Below, one piece after another: positions 44,975 through 54,224 of a stretch of 64,000 bases of DNA. A model generated the notes under the pieces. The model was not told the origin of the DNA and ran no database searches. It saw only the letters and a list, made by a program, of their open reading frames with translations. The position numbers were made by a program, and so were the translations under genes. This DNA is from Rhodoplanes sp963712435 (GTDB lineage Bacteria; Pseudomonadota; Alphaproteobacteria; Rhizobiales; Xanthobacteraceae): contig CAVQIB010000003.1 of the NCBI GenBank assembly GCA_963712435.1, positions 62,001 to 126,000 of the forward strand. The letters are read 5' to 3'. Every line of letters starts with the position of its first letter. Position 1 is the first letter of the stretch.

Positions 44975-46675
44975 TCACCAACGCCCGAGCGGGCGCTTGA
45001 GGTCCTCCGGGAAATAACGCAGCACGCACAGGAGCGGGTTGGGCGCGGCCTGGCCGAGCCCGCAGATCGATGCGTCGCGCATCGCCTGCGCGAGCTCCGT
45101 CAGAAGCGCGGCGTCCCATGCGCCGCCCGCCATCAGTTGCACCGCCTTCTCGGTTCCGACCCGGCAGGGCGTGCACTGGCCGCAGCTCTCGTCGGCAAAG
45201 AAGCGCAGCAGATTGAGCGCGACCGCCTTCATGTCGTCGCGCTCGGAGAACGCCACGACGCCGTGCGAGCCGACGAAGCAGCCGTGCTCCTCCAGCGTGC
45301 CGAAGTCGAGCGGCAGGTCGGCCATCGATGCGGGAAGAATGCCGCCCGAGGCGCCGCCCGGGAGATAGGCCTTGAGCGTTTGGCCTTCCGCCATGCCGCC
45401 GCAGAATTCCTCGATCAGTTCGCGCGCGGTGATCCCGGCGGGCGCAAGCTTCACGCCGGGCGACTTCACGCGGCCGGAGACGGAGAAGCTGCGCAGGCCC
45501 TTGCGCCCGCGCCGGCCTTGCGCGGCGAACCAGGCCGGGCGTTTCTCGACGAGGTCGCGCACCCAATAGAGCGTCTCGACGTTCTGAACGAGGGTCGGGC
45601 GGCCGAACAGGCCGACCTGCGCGACATAGGGCGGCCGGTGGCGCGGCAGCCCCCGCTTGCCCTCGAGCAATTCGATCATCGCCGACTCCTCGCCGCAGAT
45701 ATAGGCGCCCGCGCCGCGGCGAAGATGCATGCGCGTGTGGTTGGACAGGCCCGCCTGCTCGAGCCTGCTCAGCTCCTCGCGCAGCATCAGATACAGCTCG
45801 GCATACTCGTCGCGCAGATAGATATAGACGTCGGCCGCTTCGACGATCCACGCAGCGATCAGCATGCCTTCGAGGACGCGGTGGGGATCGCGTTCGAGAT
45901 GATGGCGGTCCTTGAACGTGCCGGGCTCGCCCTCGTCGGCGTTCACGCACATCAGGCGCGGGCCGGGCTCCGCCCGCACGACGCTCCATTTGCGCCCGGT
46001 CGGGAAACCCGCGCCGCCGAGCCCGCGCAGCTCGGCCTCGCTTGCCGCCGCGATGATCTCCTCGCGGCTGCGCTCGCCCGCAAGGCAAGCCTGGAGGAGC
46101 GCATAGCCGCCCTCCTTCCGATACGCGGCGAAGTCCCTGCCCGGCCGGTAGGGATGAACAAGCCGGCCCGCGGCGACGACGACGAAGACCTCGTCGAGCG
46201 TCGCCTCCGCCACCTGGACATGGCCGACGGCGCAGACCGGCGCGCGGTCGCACGCGCCCATGCACGGGGCGCGGCGGATGCGCAGCTGACCGCCCAGTTC
46301 GCTCACGAGCGCCGCGTGCAGGCGCTCCGCTCCCGCGAGCGCGCAGGCGATGCTCTCGCACACCCGGACTGTGACGGCGGGCGGCGGCGGCGCGCCGTCC
46401 GCCACCACGTCGAAATGCGCGTAGAAGGTCGCCACCTCGTAGACCTCGACGAGCGCCAGCCGCATCTCGCTCGCGAGCGCGGCGAGGTGCGGCGCGGAAA
46501 GATGGCCGACGCTGTCCTGCAGCAGGTGCAAATACTCAATGAGCAGGTCACGCCGGCGCGGCCGCTGGCCGAGCAGCGCACGCACCTCTTCGAGCGCGCG
46601 CGGATCGAGCTGACGTCCCTTCGGGGTCTTCGGCGGGCGACGACTGCGCCCGCCGCTGTCATCCGCTGTGTTCAT
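44975..46675 (-). CDS. Formate dehydrogenase beta subunit, NuoE-NuoF fusion (NAD reductase)
   Basis: 566 residues from the ATG at 46675. Residues about 30-160 match NuoE with a thioredoxin-like 2Fe-2S site (CESIACALAG, then CMGACDRAPVC). Residues about 180-566 match NuoF: GLGGAGFPTGRKWSVVRAEP (FMN/NAD loops), NADEGEPGTFKDRHHLERDP, GAGAYICGEESAMIELLEGK, and the 4Fe-4S site ESCGQCTPCRVGTEKA plus a distal Cys. It passes formate electrons to NAD. The fused layout is that of Methylobacterium FDH1. A longer in-frame start at 46768 lacks similarity. 198 bases before fdhA, 152 bases after ftfL. Confidence 0.92.
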   Translation of the reverse strand: MNTADDSGGRSRRPPKTPKGRQLDPRALEEVRALLGQRPRRRDLLIEYLHLLQDSVGHLSAPHLAALASEMRLALVEVYEVATFYAHFDVVADGAPPPPAVTVRVCESIACALAGAERLHAALVSELGGQLRIRRAPCMGACDRAPVCAVGHVQVAEATLDEVFVVVAAGRLVHPYRPGRDFAAYRKEGGYALLQACLAGERSREEIIAAASEAELRGLGGAGFPTGRKWSVVRAEPGPRLMCVNADEGEPGTFKDRHHLERDPHRVLEGMLIAAWIVEAADVYIYLRDEYAELYLMLREELSRLEQAGLSNHTRMHLRRGAGAYICGEESAMIELLEGKRGLPRHRPPYVAQVGLFGRPTLVQNVETLYWVRDLVEKRPAWFAAQGRRGRKGLRSFSVSGRVKSPGVKLAPAGITARELIEEFCGGMAEGQTLKAYLPGGASGGILPASMADLPLDFGTLEEHGCFVGSHGVVAFSERDDMKAVALNLLRFFADESCGQCTPCRVGTEKAVQLMAGGAWDAALLTELAQAMRDASICGLGQAAPNPLLCVLRYFPEDLKRPLGRW

Positions 46676-46827
46676 TGACGCATCGTTCGCCCTAAAGCGG
46701 CGCAGCACGCGGTGGTGCGCCGCCGATCGGGGCCACGGCCTCCCTAAGGTCCCGATTCTTCGGCGCATCGCTGTCGCTGCGCCGCGCGGGACACGTTTGG
46801 AACTCTAAATCAATTCATCCCGCCGGA

Positions 46828-48525
46828 TCAGAACAATCCCGTGATCTTGCCGTCCGGGTCGACGTCGATAGCGGCAGCGGCGGGCGATTTCGGGAGACCC
46901 GGCATGGTCATGATATCCCCGCAGATCGCCACCACGAACTCCGCCCCGGCGGCGAGCCGCACCTCTCTGATCGGCACGATGTGATCGGTCGGCGCGCCCT
47001 TGAGATCGGGATTGGTCGCGAAGCTGTACTGGGTCTTGGCGATGCAGACGGGCAGATTGCCGTAGCCCATGCTCTCATAGGCCGCGAGCTGGTCGCGCAC
47101 CGATTTCTCCACGGAAACGTCCTTCGCCCGATAGATGTCGCGCGCCACCGTGCGGATCTTCTCGATCAGCGGCATATCGTCGGGATACAGAAGTTCGAGC
47201 CTGCCCTTGCCGGCGTCGATCGCGTCGATCACGGCGCGCGCGACGTCGAGCGCTCCCTTGCCCCCTTCCGCCCAGTGATCGGCGAGCGGCGCCGCCACCC
47301 CGAACCGCGCGCAGGCGTCCTGCACGAGCGCGATCTCGGCCGGCGTATCGCTGCTGAACCGGTTGATGGACACAAGCGGGACCAGGCCGAATTTGCGGAT
47401 GTTCTCGATGTGCCGCCGCAGATTTGGCAGGCCGGCCTCGACCGCCTTGAGGCTCTCCGCCTTGAGGTCCTCCTTCTTCATGCCGCCGTGCATTTTGAGC
47501 GCGCGAATGGTCGCGACGAGCACGACGCAATCGGGCGCGAGCCCCGTCTTGCGGCACTTGATGTCGAGGAACTTCTCGCCGCCGAGATCAGCGCCGAATC
47601 CTGCTTCGGTGACGACGTAGTCGGCGAGCTTGAGCGCCGTCGTGGTCGCGAGCACGGAATTGCAGCCATGCGCGATATTGGCGAAGGGGCCGCCATGGAC
47701 GAAGGCGGGCGTGCCTTCCAGGGTCTGCACCAGGTTGGGCGCAAGCGCTTCCTTCAGCAGCGCCGCCATTGCGCCATGCGCCTTGAGATCGCTCGCCCGG
47801 ATGGGTTTTCGTTCGCGCGTATAGGCGACGACGATGTTGCCGAGCCTGGTCTTGAGATCCACGAGGTCGCGGGCGAGGCAGAAGATCGCCATCACCTCGG
47901 AGGCGACCGTGATGTCGAACCCGGTTTCGCGCGGATAGCCGTTCGTGACGCCGCCGAGCGAGCTGACGATCTCGCGCAGCGAACGGTCGTTCATGTCCAT
48001 CACGTGCCGCCACACCACCCGGCGGCCGTCGATCCGCAGCTCGTTTCCCCAATAGAGGTGGTTGTCGATGAGCGCGGTCAGCAGATTGTGGGCCGCCGTG
48101 ATGGCGTGGAAATCGCCGGTGAAATGCAGGTTGATGTCTTCCATCGGCACGACCTGCGCGTAGCCGCCGCCGGCGGCGCCGCCCTTCATGCCGAACGCCG
48201 GGCCGAGACTGGGCTCGCGCAGGCACATCATCGCGCGCTTGCCGAGCAGGTTGAGGGCGTCGGTGAGGCCGACGGTCGTCGTCGTCTTGCCCTCGCCCGC
48301 CGGGGTCGGCGTCATCGCGGACACGAGAACGAGCTTGCCGTTCGGCCGGTCGTGCAGCGAACGGATGAAGTCGAGCGACACCTTCGCCTTGTAATGGCCG
48401 TACGGCTCGAGGTTCTCCGGCGCGATGCCGAGCTTGTCGCGCGCCACATCGAGGATCGGGCGCTTCTGGGCGGCCTGCGAGATGTCGATGTCGGACTTCG
48501 GATCGATGTGCTGCGAGGCGGGCAT
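46828..48525 (-). CDS. ftfL: Formate--tetrahydrofolate ligase
   Basis: 565 residues. ATP-dependent ligase making 10-formyl-THF from formate, linking formate to C1 biosynthesis. Landmarks: AMTPTPAGEGKTTTTVGLTD (P-loop), REPSLGPAFGMKGGAAGGGY, INLHFTGDFHAITAAHNLLT, IDGRRVVWRHVMDMNDRSLR, GTPAFVHGGPFANIAHGCNS and TEAGFGADLGGEKFLDIKCR. Intact and full length. It heads the run ftfL-fdhB-fdhA, so formate can be assimilated or oxidised by neighbouring products. Confidence 0.96.
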   Translation of the reverse strand: MPASQHIDPKSDIDISQAAQKRPILDVARDKLGIAPENLEPYGHYKAKVSLDFIRSLHDRPNGKLVLVSAMTPTPAGEGKTTTTVGLTDALNLLGKRAMMCLREPSLGPAFGMKGGAAGGGYAQVVPMEDINLHFTGDFHAITAAHNLLTALIDNHLYWGNELRIDGRRVVWRHVMDMNDRSLREIVSSLGGVTNGYPRETGFDITVASEVMAIFCLARDLVDLKTRLGNIVVAYTRERKPIRASDLKAHGAMAALLKEALAPNLVQTLEGTPAFVHGGPFANIAHGCNSVLATTTALKLADYVVTEAGFGADLGGEKFLDIKCRKTGLAPDCVVLVATIRALKMHGGMKKEDLKAESLKAVEAGLPNLRRHIENIRKFGLVPLVSINRFSSDTPAEIALVQDACARFGVAAPLADHWAEGGKGALDVARAVIDAIDAGKGRLELLYPDDMPLIEKIRTVARDIYRAKDVSVEKSVRDQLAAYESMGYGNLPVCIAKTQYSFATNPDLKGAPTDHIVPIREVRLAAGAEFVVAICGDIMTMPGLPKSPAAAAIDVDPDGKITGLF

Positions 48526-48689
48526 CAGGTGCGACCTGTCTGGCCGTCATTGAAGGGCGTTTCCGGCCCCCTCATGCCCTGCCGCGCGCTGCGGATCAAC
48601 ACCGAAGCCGGACGCAGGTGTCGCAGGCCGCGAGACGTGCATCGCTGCGACTTGCCGGGACCGCGCGGTGCGAGGCGCCCTTGGCCCGC

Positions 48690-49753
48690 CTACAACTCCC
48701 AGACCTGGCCGGGTTTCAATGTGCGGAAAATGTCGGCTCCGATCCCCGCCGTGCGGCAGGCCGCTTGCAGTTCCCGCACGGGCGCGTCGATCGCCTCGTC
48801 GGTCAGCTTGAAGGTCCCGTGATGATGGGCAAGCGCGAGCTCCGCGCCGCAGTCGACATAGGCGCGCACGGCCTCGTGCGGGTCCATATGCTGGTCCTGC
48901 ATGAACCAGCGCGGCGCGTAGGCGCCGATCGGCAGAATGGCGAGGCGGAACGGGCCGTAGCGCTCGCGCGCATCGCGGAAGCGGTAACCGTCGCCGTAAC
49001 CGGAATCCGTCACGTGGAAAACGCGGCCGCCCGGCGTGTCGAGCACGAAGCCGGCCCAGAGCGACTTGTTGCGGTCGAGGAACCCGCGCGCCGACCAGTG
49101 CCGCAGCGGCACGAGCGTGACCGCGACGCCGGCGTCCGAGGGAGACCTGGTCGTGCCAATCATAGGCCTCGGCCGCGGATGGCCGGGTCGTGCTCGCGCA
49201 TGATCGTGTCGTTGCCGAGCGGCGTGATGATGCGCGGGCGATGCGCCGCGACGAGCCGCGAGAGCGTCTCGACGTCGAGGTGGTCGTAATGGGCGTGCGA
49301 GACCAGCACGGCGTCGATGCGCGGCAGGGCCTCGAACGGAATGCCGGGATCGTTGACCCGCTTCGGACCGGCGAAGGAGAACGGCGAAGCCCGCTCCGAC
49401 CACACCGGGTCGATCAGCAGATTGAGCGCCGCCGTCTGCAGTAGAAAGCTCGCATGCCCCACATAGCTGATGCGCAGCGTCTCGCCGTCGACCTGCGCGG
49501 GGGGCTTGTCGACGTGCGGGCTCGGCGCCCATTCGGGCCAGCGCTCGCCGCCCCGGCTGCTCCACCAGCGCGCCAGGTCGACAATGCTTTTCGGCCGCGC
49601 GCCGTGCGGGTCGTAGAAATGGGCGCCGTCGAAATGGTCGGAGACCGGCCCATCGTAGTAGCGGGCCAGCGCCGCGCGGCCCGTCGCGCCGGCCAGCGCA
49701 ACTGCGGCAAGCCCGGACAGAGACAAGAACAAACCTCGACGGGTCGGCGCCAT
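48690..49753 (-). CDS. MBL-fold metallo-hydrolase, NAPE-PLD/UlaG-like, exported (two compensating frameshifts)
   Basis: About 354 residues after correction. The N-terminus MAPTRRGLFLSLSGLAAVAL is a twin-arginine-type signal. The metal-binding motif is LVSHAHYDHLDVETLSRLVA (H-x-H-x-D-H), preceded by ISYVGHASFLLQTAALNLLI, typical of NAPE-PLD/UlaG-like lactonases or phospholipases. An extra base near 49174 and a missing base near 49140 displace about ten residues; the second part, from TLVPLRHWSARGFLDRNKSL to HHGTFKLTDEAID, is in another frame. Substrate unknown. Confidence 0.83.
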
Positions 49754-49870
49754 GTCGCTATGTCTACAGGTATCGTCCTGTTCGAAGAACGACCTGAAGC
49801 TAGTCAGCGCCGGCGCCGACGCAAGGCGCAGAAAGGTCGCGATCCCGGGCGCGCTACGTCGGAGGAAACC

Positions 49871-50131
49871 ATGTCGGAACTGACGCGGGATGAGGTTGTC
49901 GCCGCCGTTCACCCGATCGACGACGCGACGATCGCCGAGATCATCGGGACGGGCGCGACGCAAGCCGAGCTTGCGCAAGCCTGCCACTTCGTCGCGCGCG
50001 AGTTCAAGCGGCACGAACACCGGGACGTTCCCGTGGGACGGGTGGGACGGGTGATCTCGATCCTGGAACGGGTGGGCGCCCAGCCCCGGCGGGGCTCGCC
50101 GTTCGGCGAGGCGGGATCCACCATGGAGTGA
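49871..50131 (+). CDS. Small hypothetical protein (86 aa)
   Basis: Starts at 49871 behind GGAGGAAACC. The sequence MSELTRDEVVAAVHPIDDAT then IAEIIGTGATQAELAQACHF looks helical with a helix-turn-helix-like spacing, and ends in a basic, Gly-rich tail. No signal peptide or membrane segment. Short rhizobial proteins with this pattern are uncharacterised. Divergent from the MBL-fold gene. Confidence 0.6.
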   Translation: MSELTRDEVVAAVHPIDDATIAEIIGTGATQAELAQACHFVAREFKRHEHRDVPVGRVGRVISILERVGAQPRRGSPFGEAGSTME

Positions 50132-50475
50132 GGATCGGCCGGCAAGCAATTGACTTGCCGGCGCGCAAAGGGGTAGTTTCCGCCTGCTCTCGACACGAGC
50201 CATGAGTTTATGCCGCCGACCGGTCCTGGAGGCCGGAGGTCAACGCCCGACAGCGCGATGCGCCCTCGGGCGCACTGGTGTTTGGACGCTAGATTGGCGA
50301 CCGCGAGTACCCATCTTCCGTCATGCCCGGGCTCGGCCCGGGCGTAGGCCCCTCCCTACCCTCCCCCGCAAGCGGGGGGAGGGAGTGCGAGCGAAGCGAG
50401 ACGGGAGGGGGAGATGGATTGCCGGGTCAGGCCCGGCAAGGACGACCCGTTAAGCCGAGTAATGAAAGGCGAACC
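50132..50475. repeat. Gap before ffh with palindromic repeats
   Basis: Holds cccgggctcggcccggg (from about 50327), then ccctcccccgcaagcggggg at about 50350-50370, gagcgaagcgag, and gccgggtcaggcccggc at about 50422-50438. No gene is supported. The promoter of ffh is presumably here but was not identified. Confidence 0.6.
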
Positions 50476-52018
50476 ATGTTTGAGGCTCTCTCGGACAAGC
50501 TGTCCGGCATACTCGACCGGCTGACGCGGCGCGGCGCGCTGACGGCCGCCGACGTCGACGCGGCCGCGCGCGAGGTGCGGCGCGCGCTGCTCGAGGCGGA
50601 CGTTGCGCTCGACGTGGTGCGCGAGTTCATCGACAGGCTGAAGGAGCGCGCGGTCGGGGTCGAAGTCATCAAGTCGGTCACGCCCGGCCAGATGATCGTG
50701 AAGATCGTGCACGATCAGCTCGTCGAGACGCTGGGCGCGAGCGCCGACCCGATCGATCTGAACGCCGCGGCGCCGGTGCCGATCATGCTGGTCGGGCTGC
50801 AGGGGTCGGGCAAGACCACGACGGCGGCGAAGATCGGCAAGCGCCTCACCGAGCAGGGCAGGCGCAAGGTGCTGATGGCCTCGCTCGACACCCGCCGCCC
50901 CGCGGCGATGGAGCAGCTCGCCGTGCTCGGCCAGCAGGTCGAGGTCGATACCTTGCCGATCGTCGCGGGCCAGACGCCGGTGCAGATCGGCAGGCGCGCG
51001 ATCGAAGCCGGAAAGCTCGGCGGCTATGACGTGGTGCTGCTCGACACCGCCGGCCGCATCACGCTCGACGAAGCGATGATGACCGAGGCGGCCGAGGTCA
51101 AGCGCGCGACCAGCCCGCATGAAGTGCTGCTCGTCGCCGACGCGCTGACCGGCCAGGACGCGGTCAATCTCGCCCGCTCGTTCGACGAGCGGGTCGGCCT
51201 CACCGGCATCGTGCTCACCCGCATCGACGGCGACGGGCGCGGCGGCGCGGCGCTCTCCATGCGCGCGGTCACCGGCAAGCCGATCAAGCTGATGGGCGTG
51301 GGCGAAAAGGTCGACGCGATCGAGGATTTCCACCCCGCGCGCATCGCCGACCGCATCCTCGGCATGGGCGACATCGTCACGCTGGTGGAGAAGGCCGCGG
51401 CGACGATCGACGCGGAAAAGGCGCAGCGCACGGCCGAGCGGATGCGCAAGGGCGCGTTCGATCTCAACGATCTGCGCGAGCAGCTCGAGCAGATGCAGAA
51501 GATGGGCGGCATGTCCGGGCTGATGGGACTGCTGCCTGGCATCGGCAAGATCAAGAGCCAGCTCGCGAACGCCAATGTCGACGACCGCATGCTCAAGCGC
51601 CAGGTCGCGATCATCGGTTCGATGACGCCGCAGGAGCGGCGCAATCCCGACGTGCTCAAGGCGAGCCGCAAGAAGCGGGTCGCCGCGGGTTCCGGCGCCA
51701 AGGTCGAGGAGATCAACCGGCTGCTCAAGATGCACCGCACCATGGCCGACATGATGAAGGCGATGGGCGGCGGCAAGAAGCGCGGACCGCTCGCGGGTCT
51801 CGCCAATGCGCTGGGCTTGGGCGGCGGCATGCCGAGCGCCGAGGAGATGGCCAAGCTCGCGGAGAAAATGCCGGGCGGACTGCCGGGCGCGCCGGGGGGC
51901 TTGCCTCCGGGCATGCCGGGGCTGCCGCCCCAATTTCCCGGGCGGGGGCTTTCCGGGGCTCGGCGGCAAGGGCTTGCCGCCCTTCCCCGGTTTTCCGGGC
52001 GGAGGGAAGAAGAAGTGA
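50476..52018 (+). CDS. ffh: Signal recognition particle protein Ffh/SRP54 (frameshift near the C-terminus)
   Basis: GTPase that, with SRP RNA, targets nascent membrane proteins to FtsY. N domain MFEALSDKLSGILDRLTRRG; G domain with G1 GLQGSGKTTTAAKIGKRL, DTRRPAAMEQLAVLGQQ, DTAGR in VVLLDTAGRITLDE and TRIDGDGRGGAALSM; Met-rich M domain (QLEQMQKMGGMSGLMGLLPG, MHRTMADMMKAMGGGKKR). One extra G near 51942 shifts the frame; corrected, it ends in a Gly/Pro-rich tail with GGGFPGLGGKGLPPFPGFPG and a final Lys run at 52018. Without correction the frame would run on to 52185. Start ATG at 50476. Confidence 0.95.
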
Positions 52019-52198
52019 GCCGCCTGTCGCCGATCATTGCCCGCATGAACGGGGAGTTTGGGGCAGTACTTACGCCGTCATGCGCGGGCTTGATCCGCGC
52101 ATCGATTTTGCAATTCCCGCCGCACCGCCCGTCAACATGGACCGCCGGGTCAAGCCCGGCGGTGACGAGCCGTATGGCGCAATGAGAAAGGACGAAGG

Positions 52199-52555
52199 AT
52201 GTCTCTGAAGCTACGCATGGCCCGCGCGGGCACCAAGAAGCGGCCGTTCTACCACATCGTCGTCGCGGACTCGCGCTCGCCGCGCGACGGGCGCTTCATC
52301 GAGCGGCTCGGTTATTTCGATCCGCTGCTGCCGAAGGAGCAGACCGAGCGGCTCAAGCTCGACCTCGACAAGGTGAAGGCCTGGCTCGCCAAGGGCGCGA
52401 CGCCGTCCGACCGCATCCTGCGCTTCCTCGACGAGGCCGGCATCCGCAAGCGCACGCCGCGCAACAATCCGGAAAAGGCCATTCCCCGCAAGGAGCGCAA
52501 GGCGCGCGCGGAAGCCGCCGCCAAGGGCGAAACGGCCGCGCCCGCCGCGAGCTGA
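52199..52555 (+). CDS. rpsP: 30S ribosomal protein S16
   Basis: 118 residues. MSLKLRMARAGTKKRPFYHI, VVADSRSPRDGRFIERLGYF and the PSDRILRFLDEAGI segment are diagnostic of bS16. The C-terminal Ala/Lys-rich tail (ERKARAEAAAKGETAAPAAS) is common in alphaproteobacteria. Preceded by AGAAAGGACGA and in the normal ffh-rpsP-rimM-trmD-rplS order. Confidence 0.97.
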   Translation: MSLKLRMARAGTKKRPFYHIVVADSRSPRDGRFIERLGYFDPLLPKEQTERLKLDLDKVKAWLAKGATPSDRILRFLDEAGIRKRTPRNNPEKAIPRKERKARAEAAAKGETAAPAAS

Positions 52556-52563
52556 TTTCCTTC

Positions 52564-52595
52564 ATCCTCCCTCCGCCGTTCAGCGGGGGAGGATG
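52564..52595. repeat. C/G palindromic repeat between rpsP and rimM
   Basis: Arms catcctccctccgc and gcgggggaggatg around cgttca. Possibly an attenuating hairpin; same repeat family as other gaps. Confidence 0.65.
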
Positions 52596-52651
52596 AGTGG
52601 GCTGACGCGTTCCATAGGATTCTCAGGAGCGCGTTCTCGAAGGATGGCCTG

Positions 52652-53446
52652 ATGGCTGACGAACAAAAGCGCGTCTGCGTCGGCCGCATCGGCGCGGCGC
52701 ACGGAACGCGCGGCGAAGTCAGGCTGTGGTCGTTCACCGCCGACCCGCCGGCCGTCGCGCAGTTCGGTTCGCTCGAGAGCGAGGACGGGCGCGTGTTCGA
52801 GATCGCGGCGCTGCGGCCAGGCAAGGGATTTTTCGTCGCGCGGCTGAAGGGCGTCGCCGACCGCACGGCGGCGGAGCGGCTCAACAATGTCGACCTCTTC
52901 GTGCCGCGCGCGCGACTGCCCGCTCTCGACGCCGCCGACGAATACTATCACGCCGACCTCATCGGGCTTGCCGTGGTGGACGCCGCGGGAACCGCGCTCG
53001 GTCGGGTGGTCGCGATCCAGAATTTCGGCGCCGGCGACCTGATCGAAATGGCGCCGACGGCAGGCGGCGAAACGGTGCTGCTGCCCTTTACCGAGGCCGT
53101 CGTGCCGGTCATCGATATTGCGGGCGGCCGGATCGTGGCGCACCCGCCGGAAGAGCTGCTCCAGGCCTCTCCCCCGGTGCGAGAGGTGGCGAGACCGCTT
53201 CACCTCCCCCGCAATGGGGTGCAGCCGGGCCCGACAAGCGCAGAGCGTAAACCCGACCGATGTGGCGCGCGTCCGTCATCACCCTGTTTCCCGAGCTGTT
53301 TCCGGGGCCGCTCGGGGCAAGCCTCGCCGGAAAGGCGCACGGCAAGGGCCTGTGGGCGCTCGATGCGGTCGACTTGCGCGGCTACGCCACCGACAAACAC
53401 CGCACCGTCGACGACACCCCGGCAGGCGGCGGCCCCGGCATGGTGA
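52652..53446 (+). CDS. rimM: Ribosome maturation factor RimM, C-terminally extended through a repeat
   Basis: Binds S19 and helps 30S maturation. The normal protein spans about residues 1-172: RVCVGRIGAAHGTRGEVRLW, GKGFFVARLKGVADRTAAER (N-terminal barrel), then the PRC-barrel part ADEYYHADLIGLAVVDAAGT and VLLPFTEAVVPVIDIAGGRI to VAHPPEELL. The expected stop is absent: the frame continues through a C/G-rich repeat-like stretch (about 53165-53235) and 187 bases into trmD, for 264 residues in all. The last 90 residues (CFPSCFRGRSGQASPERRTA) are trmD read in another frame and have no RimM counterpart. Either the repeat destroyed the stop or an indel hides it. Confidence 0.9.
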   Translation: MADEQKRVCVGRIGAAHGTRGEVRLWSFTADPPAVAQFGSLESEDGRVFEIAALRPGKGFFVARLKGVADRTAAERLNNVDLFVPRARLPALDAADEYYHADLIGLAVVDAAGTALGRVVAIQNFGAGDLIEMAPTAGGETVLLPFTEAVVPVIDIAGGRIVAHPPEELLQASPPVREVARPLHLPRNGVQPGPTSAERKPDRCGARPSSPCFPSCFRGRSGQASPERRTARACGRSMRSTCAATPPTNTAPSTTPRQAAAPAW

Positions 53447-54132
53447 TGAAGGCGGACGTGCTCGCCCGCGCCATCGACGCGGTCACCGGCGAGTCGCATC
53501 CAGCTTTTCCCTCCCCTGAAAGGGGAGGGTCGGACCGCGATCAGCGGTCCGGGGAGGGGTCGCAGCCCGGACCGCGACCCCCACCCGGCGAGCAACAGCT
53601 CGCCGACCTCCCCCTTTTAGGGGGAGGTTTCTCCGCACCGCCAGCCGGGAGCGGCCTACGCCCGCGTCTTCTGATGTCGGCCCGCGGCGCACCGTTCACG
53701 CAGGCGCGGGCGGCGCAGCTCGCGGCCGGCCCCGGCCTCGTCATCGTGTGCGGGCGCTTCGAGGGCGTCGACGAGCGCGCGATCGAAGCGCGAGGCCTGG
53801 AAGAAGTGTCGATCGGCGATTATGTGCTCTCGGGCGGCGAGCTTGCCGCGATGGTGCTGATCGACGCCTGCGTGCGGCTGATTCCGGGGGTGATGGGGAA
53901 AGAGGCGTCGGCCGCCGAGGAGAGCTTCGCGCAGCATCTCCTCGAATACCCGCACTACACCAAGCCGCAGTCGTGGGAGGGGCGCGCGATCCCCGAGGTG
54001 CTCGTGTCCGGCGATCATGCCAAGGTGGCGGCGTGGCGGCGCGCCGAGGCGGAACGATTGACCCGCGCCCGCCGGCCGGACCTGTGGGCCGCCTATCTCG
54101 CCCTGGCCGGGGTGAAGGCGACGGAAGGATGA
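53260..54132 (+). CDS. trmD: tRNA (guanine-37-N1)-methyltransferase TrmD with an in-frame repeat insertion
   Basis: 290 residues. SPOUT-class enzyme that methylates G37 of tRNAs with G36. N-terminal ASVITLFPELFPGPLGASLA, then KHRTVDDTPAGGGPGMVMKA, and after the insertion PRLLMSARGAPFTQARAAQL, IVCGRFEGVDERAIEARGLE, SIGDYVLSGGELAAMVLIDA (knot) and PHYTKPQSWEGRAIPEVLVS are canonical. Between residues about 80 and 135 lies a segment absent from TrmD proteins (FPSPERGGSDRDQRSGEGSQ and onward), which is the translated palindromic repeat. Without it the length would be about 235-240, normal for the family. The frame is intact across both junctions. The start lies inside the rimM frame. Confidence 0.93.
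   Translation: MWRASVITLFPELFPGPLGASLAGKAHGKGLWALDAVDLRGYATDKHRTVDDTPAGGGPGMVMKADVLARAIDAVTGESHPAFPSPERGGSDRDQRSGEGSQPGPRPPPGEQQLADLPLLGGGFSAPPAGSGLRPRLLMSARGAPFTQARAAQLAAGPGLVIVCGRFEGVDERAIEARGLEEVSIGDYVLSGGELAAMVLIDACVRLIPGVMGKEASAAEESFAQHLLEYPHYTKPQSWEGRAIPEVLVSGDHAKVAAWRRAEAERLTRARRPDLWAAYLALAGVKATEG
53504..53655. repeat. Palindromic element inside trmD (RPE-like)
   Basis: Sub-blocks in order: ccctcccctgaaaggggagg, ggaccgcgatcagcggtcc, gaggggtcgc, ggaccgcgacccccac, gcgagcaacagctcgc and ctcccccttttagggggagg. The same order is seen at about 29957-30112, with a related but shorter form at 57151-57262. It contributes about 51 codons without a stop. Confidence 0.85.
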
Positions 54133-54224
54133 CAAACGCCATCTGATGGCGTAAGACCACGCGAACCCGCATTGATCCGATGAGACCGGCGCCCATGCGC
54201 CTGGCGCAGCGCTGGAGTTTCCCC

